Part shown: piece by piece, positions 23,805-31,880 of the stretch
Layout of the letters: the number at the start of each line of letters is the position of its first letter
Position numbering within the stretch: the stretch's first letter is position 1
Assembly: GCA_902776615.1 (NCBI GenBank)
Contig: CACYQU010000021.1
Location: 1 to 34,486, forward strand
DNA length: 34,486 bases
From: an uncultured bacterium
GTDB taxonomy: Bacteria > Verrucomicrobiota > Kiritimatiellia > RFP12 > UBA1067
Direction of reading: 5' to 3'
Program-made: the position numbers and the translations under genes
The notes under the pieces: generated by a model
Database searches by the model: none
What the model was told of the DNA's origin: nothing
What the model saw: only the letters and a program-made list of their open reading frames with translations

Positions 23805-24827
23805 ATGAGCATACGAATTCTTGGTACAGGTAGCTATCTACCGCCCAAAATCGTCACAAACGACGATATAGCTGCGGCGCTTGACACGAGCGACGAGTGG
23901 ATATTCTCGCATACGGGGATCCACGCGCGCCATGTAGCCGAAGACGGCGAAACAACATCTTCCATGGGCGCAAAGGCCGCAAAAGCCGCGCTGGAGATGG
24001 CGAAGGTCTCGCCAGAGGAGATAGGTCTCATTGTTCTTGCAACTTCAACGCCGGACTACGCGCCCTTCCCGTCCACGGCGTGCGTCGTGCAGGACATGCT
24101 CGGCTGCGTGAACGCCGGGGCGTTCGACCTGCAGGCCGCCTGCGCCGGGTTCATCTACGCGCTCGAACAGGCCCGCGGCTTCGTGAACTTCTATCCGGAC
24201 AAAAAAGCCCTCGTAATCGGCGCGGAATGCCTCACGCGCATCCTCGACTGGACCGACCGCTCGTCGTGCATACTCTTCGGCGACGGCGCGGGAGCGGTCG
24301 TGCTCGGCAACGACGACGCGCCCGGCGTAGCCTCGACGAAGACCTCCGCGCACACAATACTCGGCGCCGACGGCAAAGGGCAGGGCTTCATCCTGCGAAC
24401 CGGCGGCACGAAAGACGCGCTGCCGTTCGATCCCGTAACGGGCATTCCGCTAAAACCGCAGCCGTTCCTGCCCCAATTGACGCTGCAAGGCCATGATGTG
24501 TTCGCTTTCGCGGTAAGAAAGCTCTCCAAAGTCGTGGGCGACCTGTGCGAAAAGCTCGGCACCACGCCCGACGCGCTCGACCGCGTATTCGCCCACCAGG
24601 CCAACGGGCGCATCATCGAGGCCACCGCGAGGCGCATGAAGCTGCCGCTCGAAAAGTTCTGGCTGAATCTCGAAACGACCGCAAACACCTCGGCCGCGTC
24701 GGTGCCGATTTCGCTGGATCAAGCCGTGCGCGCAGGAAAGCTCACGGACGGAATGAAGATTGTGATGGTCGGTTTCGGCGCCGGTCTCACATACGGCGGA
24801 ACGTATTGCGTCTGGCCGGAGCTGTAA
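23805..24827 (+). CDS. fabH: 3-oxoacyl-ACP synthase III
   Basis: The 340-aa enzyme starts fatty acid synthesis by condensing acetyl-CoA with malonyl-ACP. The catalytic triad is complete: Cys113 in LQAACAGF, His264 in AHQANGRI and Asn294 in TANTSAASVP. The C-terminal GFGAGLTYGG is typical of FabH. The start at 23805 gives the usual N-terminus MSIRILGTGSYLP. A purine-rich GGGGG lies about 12 nt upstream, a somewhat long spacing. An open frame extends back to 23691 but that part has no FabH similarity. No other fab genes are in the window. Confidence 0.95.
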   Translation: MSIRILGTGSYLPPKIVTNDDIAAALDTSDEWIFSHTGIHARHVAEDGETTSSMGAKAAKAALEMAKVSPEEIGLIVLATSTPDYAPFPSTACVVQDMLGCVNAGAFDLQAACAGFIYALEQARGFVNFYPDKKALVIGAECLTRILDWTDRSSCILFGDGAGAVVLGNDDAPGVASTKTSAHTILGADGKGQGFILRTGGTKDALPFDPVTGIPLKPQPFLPQLTLQGHDVFAFAVRKLSKVVGDLCEKLGTTPDALDRVFAHQANGRIIEATARRMKLPLEKFWLNLETTANTSAASVPISLDQAVRAGKLTDGMKIVMVGFGAGLTYGGTYCVWPEL

Positions 24828-24841
24828 GCGCCGGCGGACTG

Positions 24842-25564
24842 CTAGCCTCGTATCGACCTTGCAAGCGCCGCGACCCATACGCGGTACGCGCCTGCGCGCT
24901 TCAGTTCGCCCGAAGCCTCGGAAAGCGTCGAACCTGTCGTGAGAATGTCGTCCACCAAAAGCAAGGTTCTCCCGCGGACAAAAGCAGGGCGCGCGACCTT
25001 GAACGAGTTCTTCACGTTTTCCATCCTTTCGATCTCGTTCAGCGAAGCCTGCCTCCGCACGCCGCCGCGGCGCGAGAGAGCCTGCGCGTCGAAGCGCCGC
25101 CCTATGCGGCGCGAAAGGATCCGCGCCAGTGGATCGCACTGGTTGTAGCCTCGGTCCCAGCGATGGACAACGCTAGCGGGCATCGGAAGAACCGCATCGA
25201 TGGAGGAAACGTCAAACCGCGCCCGTACCGCCGCTTCAAGCCAGTCGGAAAAATCGTCCCTGAGCCAAAGATGCCGGTTGAACTTGAAGTCCAGAATCAT
25301 GTCGCGCGCATGACCCTCGAACCTGAGCGCGACTGCCGCGCTGTCGAAGGAGGGCCGGCGCCGCTTGCATTCATCGCAAACGTATTCGCCCGAAAATCCT
25401 TCCACCGGGCGGGCGCAGATGCTGCAGCAGCCGGTTTGCGCGGCGAACGGAAGCCGCATGAGACATTCCGAACATAAATGTCGCCCGTCCCTGTCGGACG
25501 GGCGATTGCAGATTTCACATCTTCTGGGCCAGAGGATGTCAGAAAAGCTTCTGAGGATATTCAC
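24842..25564 (-). CDS. ComF-family phosphoribosyltransferase-like protein
   Basis: The 240-aa protein has the ComF layout. The N-terminal part carries several CxxC pairs (CEICNRPS, LCSECL, CSICARP, VCDECK) that would bind zinc. The C-terminal part is a type I phosphoribosyltransferase-like domain with the PRPP loop LLLVDDILTTGST. ComF proteins act in DNA uptake (as ComFC) in competent bacteria, but many non-competent species have them and the reaction is not settled. Its start overlaps the 3' end of the nucleotidyltransferase gene by 26 bp, so the two are cotranscribed. It ends 15 bp from fabH in the convergent direction. Confidence 0.9.
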   Translation of the reverse strand: MNILRSFSDILWPRRCEICNRPSDRDGRHLCSECLMRLPFAAQTGCCSICARPVEGFSGEYVCDECKRRRPSFDSAAVALRFEGHARDMILDFKFNRHLWLRDDFSDWLEAAVRARFDVSSIDAVLPMPASVVHRWDRGYNQCDPLARILSRRIGRRFDAQALSRRGGVRRQASLNEIERMENVKNSFKVARPAFVRGRTLLLVDDILTTGSTLSEASGELKRAGAYRVWVAALARSIRG

Positions 25565-26435
25565 CGGCGTCGACGAGCTTCTTGATTTCGGCCATGACGA
25601 ACGGCTTGTCCTCGCGATAGGTCACGCCAAACCAGCTGGACTCCGTCGGCAGCACGCGGCACGACGCCTTGCCCTCGTGGATCAGCTCGTCCACGACGAA
25701 GGGAATGTACCACTCGCTCTTCTCCTTTGCGCCGTTGGCCGCGAGCCACTTCGGGAAACGCTCCTCGAGCTCGGCGAACAGCTCGGGGGTGAAGCCCCAG
25801 AGGTTCATCGAGACGCGCGAATCGAGTGGAACCTTGACCGGCGCATCGGGGTTCTCGCGGTTTTCCGCGACATCGCCCGCCTTGACGAGCTTGGTCATCT
25901 CGGTAACGGCCTTCAGCGAACCGTCGTCGCCGACCGTGCAGATGCCGCGCGCGACCGAACCGTTCTCGGAAAGCGTCAGCTCGAGCTTGTAGCCGACCAT
26001 GGCGAAATCCATCGGCTTCGCGGCGGCGAGGAACGCTCCCAGCTTCGCAAACGCGTCGCGCCCGTAGAAGTCGTCGGCGTTTATCACGGCGAAAGGCTCT
26101 TTGACCACATTGCGCGCGGCACGCGTCGCGTGCGCCGTGCCCCAGGGCTTGGTGCGGCCTTCCGGCACTTTGTAGGGCGCGGGCAGGTCGTTGATATCCT
26201 GATAGCAGTATTCAACGGGCACGAGACCTTCGTACTTGGCCCCGACCTTCTCCTTGAACTCCGCCTCGAAGTCCTTGCGGATGATGAACACAACCTTGCC
26301 GAATCCGCCGCGAACGGCATCGAACACCGAATAGTCGAGAATCGCCTCTCCGGACGGCCCGACCGGATCGACCTGCTTCAGACCGCCGTAACGCGATCCC
26401 ATTCCTGCGGCTAAAACCACTAGTGTCGGCTTCAT
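25539..26435 (-). CDS. Sugar-phosphate nucleotidyltransferase
   Basis: The 298-aa protein is an NTP-transferase domain enzyme that would make an NDP-sugar from a sugar 1-phosphate and NTP. The nucleotide-binding signature LAAGMGSRYGGLKQ (8-21) and VINADDFYGRDAF, with a metal-binding Asp, are clear. The family resembles uncharacterised nucleotidyltransferases of Bacteroidetes and PVC bacteria rather than classical GalU or RmlA, so the sugar and base are not assigned. The ATG has AAGGAG 9 nt upstream and a leader of about 50 nt from a TGGTATAAT promoter. It may supply activated sugar to the glycosyltransferases in this window. Confidence 0.83.
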   Translation of the reverse strand: MKPTLVVLAAGMGSRYGGLKQVDPVGPSGEAILDYSVFDAVRGGFGKVVFIIRKDFEAEFKEKVGAKYEGLVPVEYCYQDINDLPAPYKVPEGRTKPWGTAHATRAARNVVKEPFAVINADDFYGRDAFAKLGAFLAAAKPMDFAMVGYKLELTLSENGSVARGICTVGDDGSLKAVTEMTKLVKAGDVAENRENPDAPVKVPLDSRVSMNLWGFTPELFAELEERFPKWLAANGAKEKSEWYIPFVVDELIHEGKASCRVLPTESSWFGVTYREDKPFVMAEIKKLVDAGEYPQKLF

Positions 26436-26488
26436 TTTTTTTGGCTCCTTTGCTTTATTGCTTTGCTTATTGGAAAAAGAACATGTGT

Positions 26489-26497
26489 ATTATACCA
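26489..26497 (-). promoter_or_regulatory. Extended -10 promoter for the nucleotidyltransferase gene
   Basis: Minus-strand TGGTATAAT just after the permease stop (26502). The start codon is at 26435 behind AAGGAG, so this gene has a normal leader, unlike the leaderless genes that share the same -10 box. Confidence 0.55.
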
Positions 26498-26501
26498 TTT
26501 T

Positions 26502-27434
26502 TCAGGCGAACCTGACACGCGGGTCGAGCGCCGCGTAGAGAAGGTCCGTCGCAAGATTCACGAACTGGTAGAGAAGAGCGCCCAGAACGACGACCGCCCT
26601 GACCACGGCCATGTCGGCCGAGTGTATCGCATTTATCGAAACGCTTCCGAGGCCGGGGATGCCGAAAAAGCTTTCGAGCAGCAGCGAGCCGGTGAAAAGC
26701 CACGGTATCGAAAGCGATACGTAGGTGACTATCGGTATGAGCGCGTTCGGCAGGATATGCCGAATCATCACCGCCGCTCTGGAAAGTCCCTTCGCGCGGG
26801 CCGTCAGAACATAAGGCTTGTACGATTCGTCAAGTATGGCGGTCCGAAAGAATCTGACATCCGTGCCAAGCGACGACACGATGCCTATGAAAACGGGAAG
26901 CGCCAGATACGCCGCGCTTTCAAAGCCCCATACCGGAAAAAGCCCCGCCTTGTACGAAAGAAGAAACTGCCCCAGCAGAACCCACACTACATAATTTACG
27001 CTCATGAGCACGGTCGACGAAACCAGCACGGCCTTGTCTACGGCGGCGCCGCGAAACGCCGCGGCAAGCATCGCAAGCATCAGCGCGACAACGGTTCCGC
27101 CAAGCAGTATCGGAACCGTAAGCGAAAGCGACGGACCCACGCCCCGCAGAAGCACGTCCTTCACAGGCTCGTTCATCTCTATCGAATAGCCGAGATCGCC
27201 CTTGGCGAACCCGGCCACGAAATTGACGAACTGGCTGTCGAGCGACCACACGAGCGGCTTGTCGTAGCCCCACTTCCGGTTGAACGCCGCTATCGACTCG
27301 GCCGTCGCGTTCTTGCCCAGAACCACCTCGGCGGGGGAACCGCCGACGACGTTGAACAGCAGGAACGCCATAAGCACTATGCCGAACGTGGTCGGCACGA
27401 CTTCGGCCAGCCGTCTGAGCGCGTATCTCAGCAT
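26502..27434 (-). CDS. OppB/DppB-type ABC transporter permease
   Basis: The 310-aa protein has about six membrane segments and the ABC importer EAA loop YVLTARAKGLSRAAVMIRHILPNALIPI, which docks the ATPase. The N-terminus MLRYALRRLAEVVPTTFGI and the inserted loop with LGYSIEMNEPV are typical of the peptide/nickel/opine permease family (OppB, DppB). The start at 27434 overlaps the upstream gene by 7 bp. No OppC, ATPase or binding-protein gene is present in the window, so this is an orphan subunit unless its partners lie elsewhere. A much longer open frame on this strand (to 28586) is an antisense shadow of the neighbour. Confidence 0.88.
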   Translation of the reverse strand: MLRYALRRLAEVVPTTFGIVLMAFLLFNVVGGSPAEVVLGKNATAESIAAFNRKWGYDKPLVWSLDSQFVNFVAGFAKGDLGYSIEMNEPVKDVLLRGVGPSLSLTVPILLGGTVVALMLAMLAAAFRGAAVDKAVLVSSTVLMSVNYVVWVLLGQFLLSYKAGLFPVWGFESAAYLALPVFIGIVSSLGTDVRFFRTAILDESYKPYVLTARAKGLSRAAVMIRHILPNALIPIVTYVSLSIPWLFTGSLLLESFFGIPGLGSVSINAIHSADMAVVRAVVVLGALLYQFVNLATDLLYAALDPRVRFA

Positions 27435-29383
27435 CCGGCCGCTTCCAGAAGTCTGGCCCTGAGCGCCTCGGGATCGGCGCGGTCGAGCCGGGCGAGCGAA
27501 CGCGCCCACCTGTATGCGCCGGAGCCGTTGGTGTCGAACGGACGATCGGCGAAAAGCCCGTCGAACGCCTTGCGCCGCGCGCGGTACGAAGCCTGCACCT
27601 CGGCGACCTTCGCGGCCAGCGCTTCGGCATACGCCGCCGCGAACGCCGCGTAGTCGGCGACGAACGCCTTGCGCGATTTCACGGGCTCTGCGTAGTCGGC
27701 CACGCAGTCGATCAGCTCGCGTTCGTATTCCACGAAGCTGCCCGCGTGGTCGGTAACGCGGATGGACGACGGCAGGCCGTCGTCGCCGCAGAGGACGATT
27801 TCGTAGCTGTGGTCGAAAAGTATCTCGTTTGTCGCCGACGAGCGCCGGCCCACGACCAGATCCACGGCGGCGGCGGCGCCGAGCAGCTTGGCAAACTTCA
27901 GCGCGAACGCGGGATTGCGGTAGCGCGGCGGCGGAATCTTGTCTGTCGCGGTTCCGCGCACATACGGCCTGACGAAACACCCGGTGCGCACCGAAATTCC
28001 GTTGTACTGGTTGTGGCCGCGGTACTTCTCGGTGAAATAGCCGAAGCCGATGCGCCGGGGAAGATCCATCCCCAGCTGGCAGCACATGAGGCGGCGGTCG
28101 AGGATGTACTCGGAGTATTCGTCCGATTCGAGCATGGCGCGCATAAGGTCCTTGCCTTCGTCGAGGTGCTCGGCCACGCCCCACTTCTGGAAGCGCATTA
28201 TCATCATCTTCGCCTTTTTCGTCCCCGAATCGCGATACTGCACTATGTATATGCTGCCGCGATGCCCGCTGGGATTGTGCTTGCGCGAAAGCGAATTGGC
28301 GATGCGCCCTATGTTTATGAAGTCGACCGCGCCGAACACGCGCGTCAGATTGAAGATGAGCGCCTTCGCGCGGCCGTCGCAAAGCGACAGCAGTTCGGGA
28401 TCCTGCGTGCGCGCCGCCTCGTCGTATATCTCGTCGAATATCAGCTCGCCGTTGTCGATTCGCGCGCCGGGCAGCCACTCTATCTGGCGGTAGAACTCCG
28501 CCGCGATTCCGCTTACGAGCTCGCGTTCGTCGGCGGCGGTGTCGTTGGGCTGGCGCGTGATCGTCTGGCACATCGCGTTGCGCCAATCGTAGTTGCCGGT
28601 GGATTCGTCGCGCAGTTCAGGCGGCACGGAAGCGCGCCATTCGGTCGCGATCTTGTCCACCGCGCGCCTCAGCTCGGCGTCGCTGAGCTCCGTCAGAGGA
28701 AGCGTCTTCAGCGCTTTCTTGACTTCGATGGGCGTCGTGAGCGGGAACAGGTCCACCTCCGGATGCCCAAGCCTGTTGCGCTGGTTGAGGCCGTCCACGA
28801 CCTCCTTGAGCTGCCTGCGGAAATCCGCGTCGCCGAGTTTCGACACCTCGGCGTAGCCGCCGGCGGTCACGAAGCGCGTGCCCGTCGCGCGGTTGTAGTA
28901 GTATACCGGCAGGCACTCTATCGCCACGTGCGACCGCTCGATCAGAGACGTCATATCCTCGTCGGAGATCGGGTGGCGCGCCATTCGCCAGTTTTCGCCG
29001 CGCTCGCACAGCGCCGAGCGCACCTTGAGCGAATGCGTGTTCAAAAAGCGGATCTTCCGCTTTGAAATCGTCTGCCTAAGCGTCTCGTCGGCGCGAAGGG
29101 CGAGATCCATCCGCTCCGGATCGGGCCGTATGAGAACGGCGTCTTCCGTGAAAATCAGATCGACGGACTGCGCAAGCTCCTCTTCCTCCTCTTCCGGGGT
29201 AAGCGGCGGCTTGCCCTCTGCGGCCAGCATGGCGTTTACATGCTCAAGCCACATCATGCGCTGCATGGCATGCACGCCCTTCGTTGTCACTAGCCCCGGC
29301 GTGCGGAAAAACATAGTGCCTATGCGGCTCAGAAGCCTGCCTTCCGGATCCTTCGCAAAAATCTTGTAACCTATTGTCTGCAT
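27428..29383 (-). CDS. 651-aa protein of unknown function
   Basis: I do not recognise this family. The protein is soluble, with no signal peptide or membrane segment. It has an acidic run EEEEEE near residue 65, and repeated Arg/Glu-rich helices. The part from about 370 to 570 has a pattern that recalls atypical kinases: a GSIYIVQY strand with a following MMIMRFQKWG, then AVDLVVGRRSSATNEILF (Asp508, Asn519) and VTDHAGSF (Asp545). This is suggestive only. The C-terminus (570-650) is helical and Ala-rich. It overlaps the OppB-type permease gene by 7 bp, so the two are translationally coupled. The ATG has TGGTATAAT 7 nt upstream and no Shine-Dalgarno. Confidence 0.8.
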   Translation of the reverse strand: MQTIGYKIFAKDPEGRLLSRIGTMFFRTPGLVTTKGVHAMQRMMWLEHVNAMLAAEGKPPLTPEEEEEELAQSVDLIFTEDAVLIRPDPERMDLALRADETLRQTISKRKIRFLNTHSLKVRSALCERGENWRMARHPISDEDMTSLIERSHVAIECLPVYYYNRATGTRFVTAGGYAEVSKLGDADFRRQLKEVVDGLNQRNRLGHPEVDLFPLTTPIEVKKALKTLPLTELSDAELRRAVDKIATEWRASVPPELRDESTGNYDWRNAMCQTITRQPNDTAADERELVSGIAAEFYRQIEWLPGARIDNGELIFDEIYDEAARTQDPELLSLCDGRAKALIFNLTRVFGAVDFINIGRIANSLSRKHNPSGHRGSIYIVQYRDSGTKKAKMMIMRFQKWGVAEHLDEGKDLMRAMLESDEYSEYILDRRLMCCQLGMDLPRRIGFGYFTEKYRGHNQYNGISVRTGCFVRPYVRGTATDKIPPPRYRNPAFALKFAKLLGAAAAVDLVVGRRSSATNEILFDHSYEIVLCGDDGLPSSIRVTDHAGSFVEYERELIDCVADYAEPVKSRKAFVADYAAFAAAYAEALAAKVAEVQASYRARRKAFDGLFADRPFDTNGSGAYRWARSLARLDRADPEALRARLLEAAGC

Positions 29384-29390
29384 GGAAGTG

Positions 29391-29399
29391 ATTATACCA
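29391..29399 (-). promoter_or_regulatory. Extended -10 promoter, 7 nt before the 651-aa protein
   Basis: Minus-strand TGGTATAAT follows directly on the T-run of the upstream terminator, with CACTTCC between it and the ATG. Confidence 0.6.
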
Positions 29400-29431
29400 A
29401 AAAAAGGATGCGCCTGCCGTTTGGCTGCGCA
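29399..29431 (-). terminator. Intrinsic terminator of the lipoprotein gene
   Basis: On the minus strand a TGCGC...GCGCA stem with an inner GCC/GGC pairing (29409-29431) is followed by TCC and seven Ts (29399-29405). It lies 4 bp after the stop at 29435. Its T-run abuts the next promoter's TGG. Confidence 0.65.
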
Positions 29432-29434
29432 GGA

Positions 29435-30427
29435 TTACAGTTCAACCGTGGCGACAACCGGGAAGTGGTCGCTCGGATAAAGGCCCTTGCCGGGACGGGG
29501 ATCGGCGACAGTCGCGTAATCGAGCACCGCAACTCCCGGCGAGACGTATATGTAGTCGATTCTCGCGCCGAAGTCCTCCCAGTCGTATCCGCCGTTCTTC
29601 AGCCTGTCGGCGTCGGGCGAACCCTCTTTGGCGTTGCGAACGCCAACGGGCATCTTGAGCGCTTCTGCCGTGGAGCGCTCGGCGTCGCGCCAGACCCATC
29701 CGTTATAGGTACGCCACGGGCCGGTCGGCGGGGTTTGGGTCTCGTAAAGCGCATTCTTGAGAAGCGCCGAGACTGCAATCGCCGGAGCCTCTGTTTCGCG
29801 GCAATTGTGATCGCCCGTGAAAATCACCGGCGCGCCATTGCCGAACTCTTTCATGCGGTCTATCACAAGCAGCATGCCCTTCTCGCGCGCAAGCGCGCTC
29901 ACATGGTCGGTATGCGTGTTGGCGAAGCAGAACCGACGGCCCGTCGCCTTGTCTTTCAGCACAAGATACGAGCACACTCTCGGACACTGCGCGCCCCAAC
30001 CCTTCACGCCTGGAACGTCAGGCGTTTCGGAAAGCCAGAACGTGCCGGACTTCTCGGCGTCGAAACGGTCCCTGCGGTAGAAGACGGGCGACGCCTCGTC
30101 GGATACGCGGTCCGCGCCGCGGTGGTCGCCGACGAATTCGAATTCCGGCAGCTGCTCGCGCAGATACGCCGCCTGGTCGGGGCACACCTCCTGCGCGCCG
30201 AATGCGTCGAGATCGAGGCTGCGGATGAGCGCCACAAGATCGGCCTTGCGTTCCTCCCACGCATTCGGAGTACCCTTGTCGCTCGCCGACAGCCGTATGT
30301 TGTATGTGCCGACGCGTATTTTCGCAAGCTTGGGCGCGTTGCTGCACCCGACAAGCGAAAAGAGCGCGCAAACTGCGGCGACAGACAAAAACAAAAGACG
30401 GCTTGCTGTTCCATGCTTCATTTTCAT
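29435..30427 (-). CDS. Endonuclease/exonuclease/phosphatase-family lipoprotein
   Basis: The 330-aa product has a lipoprotein signal peptide with lipobox SLVGC (Cys28). The mature domain is an EEP-fold hydrolase: TYNIRL at the start, GAQEV with the metal-binding Glu, THTDHVS, FTGDHNCRE in place of GDFN, and the final SDHFPVVA with the catalytic His. Such secreted or lipid-anchored proteins hydrolyse phosphodiesters of nucleic acids, phosphoinositides or sphingomyelin-type lipids; the substrate here is unknown. It has its own promoter, 6 nt before the ATG and no Shine-Dalgarno, and its own terminator, so it is a monocistronic unit. Confidence 0.87.
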   Translation of the reverse strand: MKMKHGTASRLLFLSVAAVCALFSLVGCSNAPKLAKIRVGTYNIRLSASDKGTPNAWEERKADLVALIRSLDLDAFGAQEVCPDQAAYLREQLPEFEFVGDHRGADRVSDEASPVFYRRDRFDAEKSGTFWLSETPDVPGVKGWGAQCPRVCSYLVLKDKATGRRFCFANTHTDHVSALAREKGMLLVIDRMKEFGNGAPVIFTGDHNCRETEAPAIAVSALLKNALYETQTPPTGPWRTYNGWVWRDAERSTAEALKMPVGVRNAKEGSPDADRLKNGGYDWEDFGARIDYIYVSPGVAVLDYATVADPRPGKGLYPSDHFPVVATVEL

Positions 30428-30433
30428 GGCGTT

Positions 30434-30463
30434 ATTATATCATTTATGGACATCTCGGCGCAA
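30434..30463 (-). promoter_or_regulatory. Promoter of the EEP lipoprotein gene
   Basis: Minus strand: TTGCGC (30458-30463), 18-nt spacer, TATAAT (30434-30439) with TGA before it, then AACGCC and the ATG. Same -35 box and spacing as the tRNA-Asp promoter. Confidence 0.65.
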
Positions 30464-30483
30464 ACGTCTGTGCGATGCTGCGG

Positions 30484-31269
30484 TCAACGATTCTTCATCA
30501 CCCATATGGCCCGCGCTTCAGGGTGGCGGCTCTTCAGAAAAGCCTCGCCCTTCTCTCGGCCGAATATGAACATCACCGTCGAAAGCCCGTCCGCCAGCAT
30601 CGCGCTCGTCGGATGGACGACCGTGACGGAAAGCACGTCGTTGGTCACGGCCAGTCCGGTGCGTCCGTCGCGAATGTGCTTGCCGCGAACGTACTCGGCG
30701 CTCGTCGCGCACGCCTCGCCGGCGGAAAGCACGATCGCCCCGGGCGAGGATTCCGCCTCCGGCGGACAGTACACGCCCACGCGCCATTCGCCGCTCGCCG
30801 CCTTGAGGTTTCCGCCGAGATCCAGCAGAACGTCCCGCACCTGAAGCGGATTCTCTTTCAACATCGACATCCGGTCGCTCGCCAGATCGAGAGCGAAGCC
30901 CTTCGCGATTCCGCCGAGGTCGAGCGTGCGCGGTCCGCGCCAGCGCGGATTGAACGCGCCTTCCGTTTCGCGCATGAGCGCAAACGCCGCCTCGTAGCAA
31001 GGTCGCATGCGCTCGTCGCACCGCGCCAGCACTTCATCGTCCGCCAGCGGCGCGAGTCGGCTGAGTTCGGAATCCGGATCGTGCGCGTTCAGCCTGTGCT
31101 CCACCTCGTCGAGAGCGCGGCGCGCCTCGGCCGTCGCAAACGGCGCCAACGCCCCGCGGAACTGCACGGCGGCGATCGTCCCCATGGTAGTCCACTCGAC
31201 GCGCTCCGCAGGCGCCCGGCCGCACCCCGCCGCAACGCACAGTGCCGCAGCTGCGAAAAGCCGTTTCAC
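30484..31269 (-). CDS. apbE: FAD:protein FMN transferase, lipoprotein (ApbE)
   Basis: The 261-aa enzyme attaches FMN from FAD to a Thr in flavoprotein subunits such as those of Rnf or Nqr complexes. Signal peptide and lipobox VAAGC (Cys16) place it on the periplasmic side of the membrane. Family landmarks are TMGTIAAVQF, DLGGIAKGFALD (115-126), LLDLGGNLKA and the metal-binding TSAMLADGLSTVMFIFG. The start is a GTG at 31269 overlapping the gmk stop as GTGA. No Rnf, Nqr or FMN-binding protein is in the window, so its target must be elsewhere. It closes the coaC operon. Confidence 0.92.
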   Translation of the reverse strand: MKRLFAAAALCVAAGCGRAPAERVEWTTMGTIAAVQFRGALAPFATAEARRALDEVEHRLNAHDPDSELSRLAPLADDEVLARCDERMRPCYEAAFALMRETEGAFNPRWRGPRTLDLGGIAKGFALDLASDRMSMLKENPLQVRDVLLDLGGNLKAASGEWRVGVYCPPEAESSPGAIVLSAGEACATSAEYVRGKHIRDGRTGLAVTNDVLSVTVVHPTSAMLADGLSTVMFIFGREKGEAFLKSRHPEARAIWVMKNR

Positions 31270-31865
31270 ATTCTGCCGCTCAGCGCGTCTATGAGGTCGC
31301 AAAGCCTCTTGTAGCATATCGCGAGATCGTCGTTCGTCACCTGGAACATGTACTCGCCGGCGCGGGACATCTCCCCCTCGGCGTTGTGTATGCGCTTTTC
31401 TATGACTTCCGGCGCGTCGGTACCGCGCCGTTCGAGCCTTTCGCGCAGCTCTTCGAGCGACGGCGGATTTATGAATATGTCGACATAGCCGATCTTGAGG
31501 GGGTCGGTGTCGGGCAGGCGGCGCACATATTCGCGAACCTTCGCCGCGCCCTGCACGTCGATATCGAGCACCATCGAATTGCCTTCGGCGAGAACCTCCT
31601 CTACCGGCGCTTTTAATGTTCCGTAGTAGTTGTCGTGCACCTTGGCGTATTCGAGAAACGCGTTCTCGCCGATCAGCTGCTCGAAGCGCTCCTTTGCGAG
31701 GAAGTGGTAGTCGAGGCCGTCCTCCTCCTCGCCGCGCGGAGCGCGCGTCGTGCAGCTGATGGAATACACGATATCGTGGTACTCCTGCAGCAGCATGTCG
31801 ATCAGGGTTGACTTTCCGCATCCGCTCGGGGCGGACATTACGATGAACAGTGGCTTGGTCTTCAT
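31266..31865 (-). CDS. gmk: Guanylate kinase
   Basis: The 199-aa enzyme phosphorylates GMP to GDP with ATP. The P-loop SAPSGCGKST (11-20) is clear, followed by the GMP-binding SISCTTRAPRGEEEDGLDYHF, DIDVQGAAKVRE and the lid with RLERRGTD and EVIEKRIHNAEGEM. The ATG at 31865 has AGGA about 11 nt upstream and is 15 bp after the sugar-transferase stop. In many bacteria gmk is followed by rpoZ and coaBC; here gmk still lies near coaC, but after it and with a glycosyltransferase between. Confidence 0.95.
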   Translation of the reverse strand: MKTKPLFIVMSAPSGCGKSTLIDMLLQEYHDIVYSISCTTRAPRGEEEDGLDYHFLAKERFEQLIGENAFLEYAKVHDNYYGTLKAPVEEVLAEGNSMVLDIDVQGAAKVREYVRRLPDTDPLKIGYVDIFINPPSLEELRERLERRGTDAPEVIEKRIHNAEGEMSRAGEYMFQVTNDDLAICYKRLCDLIDALSGRM

Positions 31866-31880
31866 ATCGTGCGATCCTCA

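Noticed and set aside
26467-26484. Five-codon leader peptide (MFFFQ) before the nucleotidyltransferase gene
   Set aside because: Its ATG is only 4 nt after TATAAT, so the transcript probably starts within or after it.
27435-28586. Upstream extension of the permease frame
   Set aside because: It overlaps the 651-aa gene in another frame and has Arg-rich shadow composition; the permease begins naturally at 27434.
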